Origin: JANSWY01 sp965228955
GTDB lineage: Bacteria; Bacteroidota; Bacteroidia; Cytophagales; Cyclobacteriaceae
DNA length: 64,000 bases
Direction: 5' to 3'
Assembly: GCA_965228955.1 (NCBI GenBank)
Contig: OZ245848.1
Span: 2,294,001-2,358,000, forward strand
Part shown: piece after piece, positions 1 to 9,488 of the stretch
Numbering within the stretch: the stretch's first letter is position 1
How the letters are laid out: every line of letters begins with the position of its first letter
Notes under the pieces: model-generated
Told to the model about the DNA's origin: nothing
Database searches by the model: none
Seen by the model: only the letters and a program-made list of their open reading frames with translations
Program-made: the position numbers and the translations under genes

Positions 1-929
1 AACAGATCCCAGAGGTAAAAATGATCTCCAAGTCAGCAATGATTTCTAGTGTCGGAAGTATTTATACGCTGAATTTAAAATACAAAGATCCACTTGATTC
101 CGTACATGCTTATCACAATGATGTGGATGTAAATTACATCGAGAACCTTGGACATAAATTGATTGCAGGATCAAATTTCCCAATGCGTGCAAATACGGAA
201 AACCAACTTCATGCTATTGTGAATGAAGCGCTGTTGAAAAGATTCAAAATGGGTACACCGTCTGAAGCAATAGGAGAAACAATTACTGTTGAAGGGTCTC
301 CGGTGCAAATTATTGGGGTGGTGGAAGATTTCATGTACACCAAAATAGAAGGAGGGATCAAACCTGTGATCTTCAGAAATGCAGAAAGATATTCTTATCT
401 AAATGTAAAAGTAGAATCAACGGACATCATGGCCACTTTTGATAAATTGGAAAAGGCATGGAAGGAAGTTGATGATATTCACGCGTTTACTGCGGAGTTT
501 TATGATGATAGAATAGAAAGAGCATATGGTGAATACATCATGATGTTCAAGATTGTGAGTTTTCTCTCCGTATTAGCTGTCTCCATTTCAATTCTTGGAC
601 TTTTAGGAATGGCAGTTTATACTACTGAGACAAGGATAAAAGAGATATCTATCAGAAAAGTATTAGGCGCAACAGAGAAAAGTCTTGTCTACTTGCTATC
701 CAGAGGATTTTTGTGGATGATAGGAATAGCAGCGATCATAGCAGTTCCATTGACCTACCTTTTCTTTAATGAAGTATTCTTCAGTGGTTATGAAAATCAC
801 ACAGAGGTAGGCCCACTAGAATTGCTTTTAGGAGTCCTGATATTATTTGGGATTGGCTTTATAGTAATTGGATGGCAAACGCTTCAGGCGGCCAGATCAA
901 ATCCGGCAGATACCTTAAGAAACGAATAA
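1..929 (+). CDS. ABC transporter permease, FtsX/MacB type (C-terminal part, 5' end outside window)
   Basis: This is the C-terminal part of an inner-membrane permease of the MacB/FtsX type. Such proteins pair with a cytoplasmic ATPase to move or extract substrates at the cell envelope. The frame is open to the left window edge (first full codon at base 3), so the gene starts upstream; the first visible ATG at 21 is internal. A periplasmic MacB-PCD-like region fills the first 170 visible residues. Three hydrophobic segments follow, near residues 173-200, 229-250 and 265-290. The family signatures EISIRKVLGA, between the first two segments, and NPADTLRNE, at the very end, are both present. Substrate cannot be told. 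Its stop lies directly next to the stop of the convergent downstream gene. Confidence 0.93.
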   Translation, partial: QIPEVKMISKSAMISSVGSIYTLNLKYKDPLDSVHAYHNDVDVNYIENLGHKLIAGSNFPMRANTENQLHAIVNEALLKRFKMGTPSEAIGETITVEGSPVQIIGVVEDFMYTKIEGGIKPVIFRNAERYSYLNVKVESTDIMATFDKLEKAWKEVDDIHAFTAEFYDDRIERAYGEYIMMFKIVSFLSVLAVSISILGLLGMAVYTTETRIKEISIRKVLGATEKSLVYLLSRGFLWMIGIAAIIAVPLTYLFFNEVFFSGYENHTEVGPLELLLGVLILFGIGFIVIGWQTLQAARSNPADTLRNE

Positions 930-1310
930 TCAGGCCATTGCTTTTGGTCTTGGAGGAGCAAGGTAAGTCTCACACTCAAATTCATTTTGGAAGAGTTTTG
1001 CCTTGCTTCCTGTAAATTTTCTGTAAGCATCAAATATTACCTTCTGTAAACCAGTAAGACCAGTCATTGCTGTTTTGCATTCCTTCACCTTTAATAACGC
1101 TTTGACTTTGTCTTTGGCTTGTCTCATGAACTCAAGACCGAGAGATGTATTTGTCAGGTTGATAAGTACTAATGCTGTTGGAGATGGATCTTCTTTTAGT
1201 CTTCTTACTCCTTCATCAAGGTTAAATACCATGATCTTGGTGTCAGACATATTGCTAAGATCTACATAAAGAATTTTTTCTCCGTTGAGGGTATCCCACT
1301 TAACTGCCAT
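930..1310 (-). CDS. Small STAS-like (SpoIIAA-like) protein
   Basis: A 126-residue soluble protein without signal peptide or membrane segment. The alternation of strands and helices (ILYVDLSNMSD, ALVLINLTNTS, AMTGLTGLQKVIFDAYRKF) resembles the STAS/SpoIIAA fold used in anti-anti-sigma and sensor proteins. No clear phospho-acceptor serine motif can be assigned, so a regulatory role is an inference. It starts with ATG and ends one base after the convergent permease gene. A perfect 14-bp palindrome lies about 34 bp upstream of the start (1344-1357). No partner kinase or sigma factor is adjacent. The alternative is an uncharacterised conserved Bacteroidota protein. Confidence 0.7.
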   Translation of the reverse strand: MAVKWDTLNGEKILYVDLSNMSDTKIMVFNLDEGVRRLKEDPSPTALVLINLTNTSLGLEFMRQAKDKVKALLKVKECKTAMTGLTGLQKVIFDAYRKFTGSKAKLFQNEFECETYLAPPRPKAMA

Positions 1311-1343
1311 TTCCTATTTGTTGTTTAATTTCTTCAAAAACTG

Positions 1344-1357
1344 TTATGCATGCATAA
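1344..1357. promoter_or_regulatory. 14-bp perfect palindrome upstream of the STAS-like gene
   Basis: The sequence TTATGCATGCATAA equals its own reverse complement. It lies in the 266-bp divergent gap between the STAS-like gene (start 1310) and the AraC-family gene (start 1577). A 14-bp perfect palindrome in a divergent promoter region could be an operator for either gene. No binding protein can be named. The rest of the gap is AT-rich and shows no further structure that I can support. Confidence 0.35.
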
Positions 1358-1576
1358 TTGTTTCAAAAATATTATAAAAAGGATAGATGATCATCATCAA
1401 TTTCAGAAAATTGTAAAATCCCTACCTGAATGGGAATTAAAATGACATATAGGGGTAAAAAATTGCATTATACGTAGGAGTATTTTCAGGTGAGTTGTTA
1501 AAACTTTCGTATAAATTATAATTTTTAAATTTTTGGTCTGGCAAATTTGTTTACTTGCTGTTAAAATTATCAGCTA

Positions 1577-2614
1577 ATGTTCAACATTGATGTACTTACC
1601 TTGTTCGCATTTTTTGGTACGTTTCAGGGTCTTGTATTTGCAGTTATTTTTTGGATTAGAAATGAGATTCTTGCGAATAAAGTATTTGCACTGCTTTTGC
1701 TTGCAACCAGTATCAGAATAGCAAAAAATATCTTCGTACATCTTCACGAACTAAATCCTGACTTATTTAACGACTTGCTACTTTGGAGATCCACTGTCTA
1801 TATAGCCTTGTCTCATCAATTCATCATTGGACCTTTATTTTTAGTGTACTTCTGGTCCAAAACTAACAGTAAGTTCAAACTAAAACGAATTCACTATTGG
1901 CATCTAATTCCTTATGTATTTTTTGTAGGGATTAGTCCATTTGTACAGTGGCCATTTTGGGCAAATGGTGGCCTTTGGTGTAGTTATGTTTCAATTTTGG
2001 GTTACTTTCTGGCTACAATCTGGTATTACAACAAAGAAGCATCTGATCTTGATGCTGAAAGTAAAAAGTGGTTGAAAACAATATTGGTTGTAACTGGAAT
2101 CTTGTTGGTATCCTATTCACCATCATTGTTTAAGTACATTGGCTATATAGGAGGTGCGACTTTATATACAATGGGAATTTTATTCGTTGGGTTTGTTATT
2201 TCTGGGTATTCAGGTGCATCACCAATGAAGAAAAGAAAATACGATTCCTCGTCAATTCAAAAGAATGAGCTTCATGAAATTAAGACGAAGCTACTGGATG
2301 TTATGACCTTAAATAGGCCATATTTAAATCCTGAGTTATCACTAAATGAGTTGGCAGTGATGATTGATGTCAAACCTCATCATCTTTCAAGAGTGATAAA
2401 TGAATTACTGAATAAAAGCTTTGCAGATTTTATCAATGAATACCGGTTGGAAGCTGCCATCATTATGCTCAAAGATCCTATGAATGATCATTTAAAGATG
2501 GCAGCAATTGCTTATCAAAGTGGATTTAATTCTGTTCCGACATTTAATACATTATTTAAGAAAACACAGAATTGTACACCTTCAGCTTTTCGAAAGAACC
2601 TAAGATCCAATTAG
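1577..2614 (+). CDS. Membrane-anchored AraC-family transcriptional regulator
   Basis: 345 residues. The N-terminal two thirds hold about seven hydrophobic segments (for example LTLFAFFGTFQGLVF at 8-22 and TLYTMGILFVGFVISG near 196-211). The C-terminal 100 residues form an AraC-type double helix-turn-helix (ELAVMIDVKPHHLSRVINE, then IAYQSGFNSVPTFNTLFKK), ending with the typical TPSAFRKNLR. This 7TM-AraC design is common in Bacteroidota and implies a membrane-bound regulator sensing a membrane or extracellular signal. Ligand and targets are unknown. The gene starts with ATG and its last 4 bp overlap the end of the convergent SnoaL-like gene. Confidence 0.9.
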   Translation: MFNIDVLTLFAFFGTFQGLVFAVIFWIRNEILANKVFALLLLATSIRIAKNIFVHLHELNPDLFNDLLLWRSTVYIALSHQFIIGPLFLVYFWSKTNSKFKLKRIHYWHLIPYVFFVGISPFVQWPFWANGGLWCSYVSILGYFLATIWYYNKEASDLDAESKKWLKTILVVTGILLVSYSPSLFKYIGYIGGATLYTMGILFVGFVISGYSGASPMKKRKYDSSSIQKNELHEIKTKLLDVMTLNRPYLNPELSLNELAVMIDVKPHHLSRVINELLNKSFADFINEYRLEAAIIMLKDPMNDHLKMAAIAYQSGFNSVPTFNTLFKKTQNCTPSAFRKNLRSN

Positions 2615-3123
2615 AACTTTAGCATTTTAGATTCGTCAAAGTCCTCCGAATTTACTTTGTAACCATTAATATCTCCAGTGTCCCAGTCCTGAGCGATCTT
2701 CCACTTCCCATCAGTCTTTCTAAGAACAATATGGAACCTACCGTAATGCATTTTGCCTTCACCCTTTGCTGGTTTTACTCTATAGTATCCAACTTCATAA
2801 CCGAAATCACCTTTGTACAACCTATGTTCTAACCAAAATTCAATGATTCTGGATTCTACGTCAGGTCTGCTTTGTCTTTTGGTCACGGCATCTTTGTATT
2901 CATTTGCAATTTTGATACCCCACGGGCTAACTCGTACTACATCATCTGTATGAAGGCTGTTGAATAATTCCGCATCGTTGTTGACATATGCCTCCATAAA
3001 TGGCTTCCAAACCTGAATATTTACCTCTCCTTCAATTTTCTCCTGATCAGGATTTGAGTATTGAGCTTTAGCATAAAAAGTAAAAAACAGGATTGTACTG
3101 AGTAGTGTTATTGTTCTTTTCAT
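2611..3123 (-). CDS. Exported SnoaL-like/DUF4440 (NTF2-fold) protein
   Basis: 170 residues from the ATG at 3123; a longer frame would begin at a TTG at 3144. The ATG start is preferred because it gives a clean signal peptide, MKRTITLLSTILFFTFYAKAQ. The mature part has the pattern of NTF2-fold DUF4440/SnoaL-like proteins. An amphipathic opening helix (WKPFMEAYVNNDAELFNSLH) is followed by DDVVRVSPWG, and late strands (YGRFHIVLRKTDGKWKIAQD) end in the characteristic W-K-I-x-x-D-W. Such proteins may be small enzymes or binding proteins; no substrate can be given. It is convergent with the AraC regulator and follows the T9SS cargo gene by 78 bp on the same strand. Confidence 0.82.
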   Translation of the reverse strand: MKRTITLLSTILFFTFYAKAQYSNPDQEKIEGEVNIQVWKPFMEAYVNNDAELFNSLHTDDVVRVSPWGIKIANEYKDAVTKRQSRPDVESRIIEFWLEHRLYKGDFGYEVGYYRVKPAKGEGKMHYGRFHIVLRKTDGKWKIAQDWDTGDINGYKVNSEDFDESKMLKF

Positions 3124-3201
3124 TTTTCGTTTTTTGTTGGACAATGTAGAGCTACCAGGTTACCAATTTGAAAAGAATTATGATTTTTAAGAACTGAAAA
3201 G

Positions 3202-4917
3202 TTATTGTTTTAGTAGTAATTTCTTAAATACACCATCACCTGATAAGATTTGAATAATGTAGCTTCCATCAGGAAATCTTGTCAAATCAATGGTTGGGTT
3301 TGTATCTCTGACATTGGACTGAAACAGGACCATACCATTCATATTATAAACTTTTACTTGCTCAATAATGAAGTCAGAATGAATTTGAATAATTCCCTGT
3401 GCTGGGTTGGGCACAACATATGGTTCCAATAAATCGCTTTTAGATTCCAAAACCTGAAATGCTTCTCTGTCGCTCCATGGAGTGTAAGGAGTTTCGGATA
3501 GAATCAATAGATACATCGGAACATTTAAACTTCTGGAACTAAATGAATCAAACACATCGTGATTCCAAATTGCCCAGAGTGCCTTTTCCCATTCGGGCTT
3601 TTCCAGGTTTTCGAATTCTGATACTTTCCAGACACCAAGTAGTAATGAGTAGGGAATATCAGTAAAACCGGTACCATCGGAGGGAGGGAGTCCAATGTTA
3701 TTAATTTCATAAGCCAGGTTATCTAGCATCGCCATAACAAATGGTCTTATTGCTATGGCACTTTGTGATTCACCCATATCTCTTAGAGCCACATAAGCTT
3801 CTACCATAGCTGCTGCATTCATACTATGATACCAGGGCAGTGCATTGTGTCCGTCCCACATTCTCCCTGGAATTTGTGCAGGTTCAGCAAGAGATTCAAA
3901 TGCAATGTTATCAATCCCATCTACAAAAGCGTCTTCATTTTGATCCATAAGTACCCCGGCAGCAAGGTTTCTTTCAATTCTATCCAATAACCCAAGCTTG
4001 AACCTTTCTTCTCCTGTACTGGCATAAAGATTTGCCAGTAACCAGATGAGTTTTGCCGTATAGTTGTGATTAGATACCAAAGGTTGTTTTAATGCCCAAT
4101 CACCTGCAAGTATGGCTGACTGCTGAAAGATGATTTTGTCTTCCTCATTGTTGGATCTTAGTGCTGCCTCAATCATTAAATTACCCGACCACCCCATATC
4201 AAAACCGGCACCTCCCATATCTCCAATGATATCGTCAGCATCAAGTAGCGAAGTATCTCCCACAATTTTATGGTCTGATATTCCGAATGTAGTCCCGCTG
4301 AATAGTCCTTGGTCATATTCAATGCAAAGCTCAGGTGCTTGTTCGCATATTAAAGTAGTGGATTCACCAGCCACTCCAGTTAGATAGCACGGTTGGTTAT
4401 TATCAAAATAAGCATACCCATAAATGCCAACTGATGACTCTAACAATTCATTGCTTACATTTCTGGAACTATATTGTTGAGCTTCAACCATTCTGGCAAT
4501 TTCAAACATTGGTTCTGTGTCTTCAATAAAACTTCCATTCGCGGCATAGAAAGCTGTAAGTGCTATACTAGGAAATGCTCTTCCAATTTGGGGGCAGTCT
4601 ATTTGAAAATTTGATAGCTCGGGAATAGTAAATTGATTCCATACTTCTAGCACCGCATTTATAGTTGGTTTCTCAAAATTAGTAACAGGTGAAGGATAAT
4701 AATTTGCCTGAGCGCACCCCACCTCAATTCCTCTGGTAGTCTTGGCTTGATTAATTGCGGAATAGACTTCTTCCGAAGTTCCGTTAAACATTGCACTCTG
4801 AATAGCAATTCGGTCTTCATCACTGCCATACCAATTACCGCAGGGTATATTCTGACAAAAACCAAATAGTGGTGCCAATATAAAAGAGGCGATTATTGTT
4901 CTTCTCAAATTATTCAC
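3202..4917 (-). CDS. Secreted T9SS cargo protein, possible alpha/alpha-toroid glycosidase-like domain
   Basis: 571 residues from a GTG start at 4917, which directly precedes a signal peptide (residues 1-22, IIASFILAPLFGFCQ). The body is helix-rich with repeated Trp, Asn and Gly motifs (GWSGNLMIEAAL, HNYTAKLIWLLANLYAS, WDGHNALPWYHSMNAAAM), which suggests an alpha/alpha-toroid of the six-hairpin glycosidase kind. That is fold-level inference and no catalytic pair is assigned. The last 75 residues are a type A T9SS sorting domain (VVPNPAQG, VKVYNMNGMVLF, DLTRFPDGSYIIQI, KKLLLKQ), so the protein should cross the outer membrane and may be surface-attached. No partner enzymes are adjacent. Confidence 0.85.
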   Translation of the reverse strand: MNNLRRTIIASFILAPLFGFCQNIPCGNWYGSDEDRIAIQSAMFNGTSEEVYSAINQAKTTRGIEVGCAQANYYPSPVTNFEKPTINAVLEVWNQFTIPELSNFQIDCPQIGRAFPSIALTAFYAANGSFIEDTEPMFEIARMVEAQQYSSRNVSNELLESSVGIYGYAYFDNNQPCYLTGVAGESTTLICEQAPELCIEYDQGLFSGTTFGISDHKIVGDTSLLDADDIIGDMGGAGFDMGWSGNLMIEAALRSNNEEDKIIFQQSAILAGDWALKQPLVSNHNYTAKLIWLLANLYASTGEERFKLGLLDRIERNLAAGVLMDQNEDAFVDGIDNIAFESLAEPAQIPGRMWDGHNALPWYHSMNAAAMVEAYVALRDMGESQSAIAIRPFVMAMLDNLAYEINNIGLPPSDGTGFTDIPYSLLLGVWKVSEFENLEKPEWEKALWAIWNHDVFDSFSSRSLNVPMYLLILSETPYTPWSDREAFQVLESKSDLLEPYVVPNPAQGIIQIHSDFIIEQVKVYNMNGMVLFQSNVRDTNPTIDLTRFPDGSYIIQILSGDGVFKKLLLKQ

Positions 4918-5177
4918 TTTTTTGGTTAGACAGTTATTTGTAACTAAGGTTTAATCAATCAAATTTCCAACTTGTAAAAATTGTATTATTTCAAGCTGAA
5001 TTGTGAAGATCAGAATTAATTTTTATTTGGTCATACAATAAAATCTTGATTGTTTTAATATAAGTTTTAAATGCCCTATTTTAAGAAAGTATTGACATTT
5101 TTTTGCTTGCTACTGACTAATTACGTGGCGATATGTAGTAGGCACTAAACTATCATTCACAATCTAACTATTTAAGT

Positions 5178-5864
5178 GTGATAACTACGAAGAAAAGGGT
5201 CGGCACGCACACCTTGTACGGTATTGACAGGATGCTGTCGGAAAAGAAGCTACCTCTGCACCACATCGGAGAATCAGTAAATGGAATTTTTTGCATTCTC
5301 GATGAAGAGTATCGAATTCAGTACATAAATTCTGCTGGAGTTGAATGGCTAAAATCGTCTCAGAACGATATAGTTCCCAATGGAAGTATCAAAATTGACA
5401 ATTATCTCGAAGAACAAATTGAATCTCCGGAATATCTTATTCCTGGAGTAACCGGTCAGTTGAATAGCAACGTAAATCATAGTTTACAGAAAGTTTGGTT
5501 TCCAAATATTATGGATTTTAAGCTTTGCATGGTTTCCAAATTATTCTGTGAGTTTATTAACGGTCAGTTAGTCACCATTATGCCTCTCAGGGATTGGAAA
5601 TATCTCCGCGAAAGGATGGCCAATCTCATAGAGGAGGAGCTATTTGCAGAGAGTAACGCGGAAAAGTACGAAAGCCTCACAAAAAGAGAGAAAGAAATCA
5701 TTGACTTAATAGCACAAGGAAAAAACAGTCGTGAGATTTCTGACACCTTATTCATTAGCAGACACACAGTGGAGCAACACAGAAAAAACATCAACAAAAA
5801 GTTGAATGTGAATTCTGTTGCTGAGATTATCAATTTCAGCCACGCTTTCAGTTCAAGTGTCTAA
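5178..5864 (+). CDS. PAS-like / LuxR-family response regulator-like protein
   Basis: 228 residues from a GTG at 5178; an ATG at 5232 would give 210 residues and is an equally possible start. The N-terminal part contains a PAS-like segment (GIFCILDEEYRIQYINSAGVEWL near 36-58). The C-terminal 65 residues are a GerE/LuxR helix-turn-helix with the canonical LTKREKEIIDLIAQGKNSREI and ISRHTVEQHRKNINKKL. There is no receiver domain. It is probably a one-component PAS-sensing transcription factor with unknown signal. The last 12 bp overlap the convergent cyclase gene. The 260-bp gap before it (4918-5177) shows no further gene. Confidence 0.85.
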   Translation: MITTKKRVGTHTLYGIDRMLSEKKLPLHHIGESVNGIFCILDEEYRIQYINSAGVEWLKSSQNDIVPNGSIKIDNYLEEQIESPEYLIPGVTGQLNSNVNHSLQKVWFPNIMDFKLCMVSKLFCEFINGQLVTIMPLRDWKYLRERMANLIEEELFAESNAEKYESLTKREKEIIDLIAQGKNSREISDTLFISRHTVEQHRKNINKKLNVNSVAEIINFSHAFSSSV

Positions 5865-7775
5865 ACCCATTTTTTGAAGAATTAAGCCAAACCTGGGATC
5901 GGATCTAACCGGTTTCCAGATTGGGCTTACTTTCATTAGAATGGCAGCTCCATACTTCTTCTCGACCACCATTTCAAGGTTTTTGAATGCCTCATCGTAC
6001 ATTCCCAAGCCAGTAAGCAAAGTAGCAAAATCAAGGCTGTAGTCTTTTGTTGGGTTTTTCTTGGATTCTTCTTCAAGTAGTTTCAGATAATGCAATGCTT
6101 TTTCTCGTTCTCCCATTAGCGAATAGGCATATCCCAATTGTACAAATGGCTTTATCGCATGAGTAGTATCACCCTGGATTGCATTAAATATTGCAAGTGC
6201 CTCATCAAAACTTCCCATCATCATTAGTGCCCAGGCTTTAAACTCAGTTGCAGCCTTAAAATCAGGATCCAATTCAATTAAATCATCATATAGCTGAACA
6301 GCGGTGGCAAAGTCTTCCTTCATGTAGTAGGTGTCAGCAAGAGTCCTTAATGCTAATGGAGATAATGGATCAATATTCCTTGCTATTTCTATGAGTCTAA
6401 TTGCTTCTTCAAAATCACCTTGCATGATAGCATATAAGGATTTTGCTAGATTGGTGTCTGGTGAATTTGGGTTGACTTCAATTGCTTTGTTGGTATACTT
6501 CAGGGCCTTTTCGAAATCCCAGGTTACAAAAAATTCCACATAACATTTTGCAATGTATGCGTACTCATTATTCGGATTAAGCTCAAGAGCTTTATTTGCC
6601 GCCTCATTCAGCAATTTATATCCTTCCTCCGGGTCAATATAGGCGGTTGTAGATAAGAGGGAATAGGCAACTGCTAAACCAGCATATGCGCTATCATAAT
6701 CTGGTTTTATTTTAAGTGCTTTTTTGAAACACTCTACAGCTTTCTGGGCATAGGAAGGAGTCCACTTGTTATAGTAGAACATGCCCTGTTGGTAATAATT
6801 ATAAGCATCAACATCAATGTGGGATTCATCTGAGCTCTTGGATGTATTTACATCAATTCTTGATTTGATTTCAGTAATTATCTTATCCGTAATATCATCT
6901 TGTAGTTCAAAAACATCCTCCAGCATTCTATCATAGGTCTCAGTCCACAATTCATATCCGTCAAACGTGCTGCTCAACTGTGTGGTGATACGAATTCGTT
7001 TTCCTGACTTTCTCACACTACCATCAAGTACCGACTGCACTTCCATATCCTTTCCGATATCTCTAAGATCAGCTACTTGACCCTTATACTTAAATGAATT
7101 GGCTCTAGAAACTACATTGATATGCTCTTCTTTACTTAATGCAGTAATGATGTCCTCTGTTAGTCCATCACATAGAAACTCATTCTCTTCATCACTGCTT
7201 CTGTTGATGAAAGGGAGAACCATTATGCTTTTGATTCTTTCTTTGACTTTGCCCTTGAGCTCAGTCCTATGTGGCACTATCAGGCCATCATTAGTAAGTG
7301 CATATACTTCAATAGGTCTTTTGACATTTTTAAGCTCAAATTCACCCATTAGAGCCGGACTAAAATTCAAATGATTTTTGATGTCATCAAACACCTTGTC
7401 AGATACCATTACCGACCCAGGAACGGAGAACGACTCAATTCTACTGGCAATATTTACACCATCACCAAATACACCATCTTCCTCTATTACAATGTCTCCC
7501 GAGTGGATGCCAATTCTCAATGGGATCTTCTCTTCAATAGATGCTTTTTGAATTGAAATTGCCGAATTAGATGCGGAAATTGTGCTGCTAAAAATAGAAA
7601 GTGCCCCATCTCCATAGTATTGAAGAATCTCTCCCTGGTGCTCAGAGATTGTTTTTTCAAGGATTTGTCGATGTTTATCGCGTATAGTTTTAGCATTCAC
7701 TTCGTCCTGTTGCATCATTGATGTATATCCTGCAAGGTCGGTAAACATGATTGCACTGAGTTGTCTTTTTTGCAT
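5853..7775 (-). CDS. Class III nucleotidyl cyclase - TolB-like - TPR protein
   Basis: 640 residues. The ATG at 7775 is chosen because it follows GAGGAA by 5 bp and overlaps the upstream MFS stop as TGATG; the frame extends 23 codons further upstream but that looks untranslated. Domains: class III cyclase (residues 1-165; metal motifs IMFTDLAGYT and YYGDGALSIF, then GDGVNIASRIE), a TolB/FlgO-like region (about 185-305; SIMVLPFINRSSDEE, DGSVRKSGKRIRI), then TPR repeats to the end. The usual adenine-selecting lysine before GDG is a glutamine (GEILQYYGDG), so ATP use should not be assumed. No membrane segment is seen. Translation appears coupled to the efflux pump gene upstream. Confidence 0.9.
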   Translation of the reverse strand: MQKRQLSAIMFTDLAGYTSMMQQDEVNAKTIRDKHRQILEKTISEHQGEILQYYGDGALSIFSSTISASNSAISIQKASIEEKIPLRIGIHSGDIVIEEDGVFGDGVNIASRIESFSVPGSVMVSDKVFDDIKNHLNFSPALMGEFELKNVKRPIEVYALTNDGLIVPHRTELKGKVKERIKSIMVLPFINRSSDEENEFLCDGLTEDIITALSKEEHINVVSRANSFKYKGQVADLRDIGKDMEVQSVLDGSVRKSGKRIRITTQLSSTFDGYELWTETYDRMLEDVFELQDDITDKIITEIKSRIDVNTSKSSDESHIDVDAYNYYQQGMFYYNKWTPSYAQKAVECFKKALKIKPDYDSAYAGLAVAYSLLSTTAYIDPEEGYKLLNEAANKALELNPNNEYAYIAKCYVEFFVTWDFEKALKYTNKAIEVNPNSPDTNLAKSLYAIMQGDFEEAIRLIEIARNIDPLSPLALRTLADTYYMKEDFATAVQLYDDLIELDPDFKAATEFKAWALMMMGSFDEALAIFNAIQGDTTHAIKPFVQLGYAYSLMGEREKALHYLKLLEEESKKNPTKDYSLDFATLLTGLGMYDEAFKNLEMVVEKKYGAAILMKVSPIWKPVRSDPRFGLILQKMGLDT

Positions 7776-9319
7776 CACTTCCTCTTTTCTTTGACCATAA
7801 AAAATGCAATTATCGCTGAAATATATGCTAGTCCGGCACTCCAAAAGCCGATATGCTTATAAGTCTCAACAAAACTAATTCTGAATATATCTGAGACTTT
7901 TTGTTCTAATTGTGAGTCTCCCAAATCCGGAGCTTTGGCTTCTCCAAGATTAAGAGTCTCAGAGAGAATTTTCTCTTTCATCTCTGCTGTCAAGATTAAT
8001 GTATCAAGCTGCTCCAAAACAAAATCTGCGAACCAATAAATTGCTACGGCACCTAAAATTGCATTGACAAACGTCCCGGAAATTCTAGTGACGCTATTAT
8101 TAATACCTGATGCAATGCCCGCTTTTGATTCGTCAACACAATTCATGACAGCTGTTGTGAGTGGTACAACAGTAATCGCCATTCCTCCGGCAAACAACAT
8201 GAAAGGAGGGAAGTAAGTTGTCCAGTAATCAGATGGTCCTGCTGTGATCCCTACCATAGATAACAATACCATTCCTGTTCCAGTAAGAATTGGTCCAATG
8301 ATTAGGAATCTCCTAGCACCAAACTTATCGGTATATCCACCCATTTTTCGTCCCAGAATAATCATTAGAAAGCTGAATGGCAGAAAAGTAAGGCCAGCTT
8401 GCAGTTGTGAATAGCCCTGAATTTGAATGATGTTCAAAGATAGGAATAACATGATAGCTCCCAGTCCTGCATACAGCGTGAAAGATAGCATATTGACACC
8501 TGAGAATGTGGAGTTTTTGAATAACTCCAACGGGACCATAGGGTCTTTGACTTTCTTTTCAACCAAAATGAATACTGGAATTAGAATGGTTCCTATGATT
8601 AGACAAGTAACAACAATCCAATGGTCATATCCCCATTCAGGCATCTCAAGGAAACCGAAAGTCAAAAAGGATAAACAAGCTACTAAAATGAAGGCTCCAA
8701 GCCAATCAACTTTAGAAGCTCCTTCTTCCTTACTTTCTGGTACTTTGAAATGTAGTGCTGCTATTGAAATTGCCCCTAAAGGAACATTGATGTAGAAAAT
8801 GTATCTCCAAAGCCCTATATCTGCAAGAGCCCCTCCCAGTACGGGTCCGCAGATCGTTACAATAGTGGTAACAGACGACCAGGTTCCGATTGCTTTTCCT
8901 TTTTCTTCCTTACTAAAGACAGCTGAAATGATTGCTAAACTTCCTGGAATCATTAATGCCCCACCAATTCCCTGCAAAGTCCTAAAGGCTATCAAGTAAT
9001 TTACCGTTGGAGAAATCCCACATAGTGCGGACCCAATTGTGAAGATGATAATGCCCCATTTAAACACTTTTACGCGACCTAGTTTATCTCCTAAACTACC
9101 ACCAACAATGATCAAGGCGGCCAGCATTAGCAGATAACTGTTTAATACCCAAAACAAATCTGCTCCTGAGGCGTCAAGGTCTCTTTGTAGAGAAGGCAAA
9201 ATGACGTTCAATGCGGTACCATCAATAAATGCCATACTCGAAGCTAAAATAGTTGCCAGCATGGTCCATTTACCTGTTGGGCAATTCAATGGGTACTGAT
9301 GTTGGGAGACGGTGTTCAT
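7775..9319 (-). CDS. MFS transporter, DHA2 (EmrB/QacA) family
   Basis: 514 residues with 13-14 hydrophobic segments, the usual size for 14-TM DHA2 drug:proton antiporters. Family motifs visible are motif A (GGSLGDKLGRVKVF, near 78-91), FRTLQGIGGALMIPGSLAII (near 112-131) and GTWSSVTTIVTICGPVLGGAL (near 145-165). The N-terminus (AFIDGTALNVILPSLQRDL) is the standard first helix of this family. It probably exports a toxic compound or metabolite by proton antiport across the inner membrane; the substrate is unknown and no EmrA-like adaptor lies beside it. It is the first gene of a two-gene operon with the cyclase/TPR gene, joined by a TGATG overlap. Confidence 0.93.
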   Translation of the reverse strand: MNTVSQHQYPLNCPTGKWTMLATILASSMAFIDGTALNVILPSLQRDLDASGADLFWVLNSYLLMLAALIIVGGSLGDKLGRVKVFKWGIIIFTIGSALCGISPTVNYLIAFRTLQGIGGALMIPGSLAIISAVFSKEEKGKAIGTWSSVTTIVTICGPVLGGALADIGLWRYIFYINVPLGAISIAALHFKVPESKEEGASKVDWLGAFILVACLSFLTFGFLEMPEWGYDHWIVVTCLIIGTILIPVFILVEKKVKDPMVPLELFKNSTFSGVNMLSFTLYAGLGAIMLFLSLNIIQIQGYSQLQAGLTFLPFSFLMIILGRKMGGYTDKFGARRFLIIGPILTGTGMVLLSMVGITAGPSDYWTTYFPPFMLFAGGMAITVVPLTTAVMNCVDESKAGIASGINNSVTRISGTFVNAILGAVAIYWFADFVLEQLDTLILTAEMKEKILSETLNLGEAKAPDLGDSQLEQKVSDIFRISFVETYKHIGFWSAGLAYISAIIAFFMVKEKRK

Positions 9320-9458
9320 CTTTTCAAGATAGATAAATTACATTGAAATGACGATGTGACATATCCCTTCTGGACATCATCATGATATTATAAAGTGACT
9401 ATTTGGAATTATTTTGGGTTTATTTGATAGGAATGGGTGCATATCATGGGGATATTCC

Positions 9459-9466
9459 TAACTTTG
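9459..9466 (+). promoter_or_regulatory. Bacteroidota -7 promoter element before the DEAD-box helicase gene
   Basis: TAACTTTG matches the TAnnTTTG -7 consensus of the Bacteroidota primary sigma factor. It sits 22 bp before the TTG start at 9489. No TTG/TTTG -33 box was found at the usual 17-23 bp spacing, so the match rests on the -7 box alone. Confidence 0.45.
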
Positions 9467-9488
9467 CAACTCACATAGAATTTATTGA

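Noticed and set aside
7776..7844. 23-codon N-terminal extension of the cyclase/TPR gene
   Set aside because: The ATG at 7775 has a GAGGAA site 5 bp upstream and a TGATG overlap with the pump stop; the extension is inside the pump gene.
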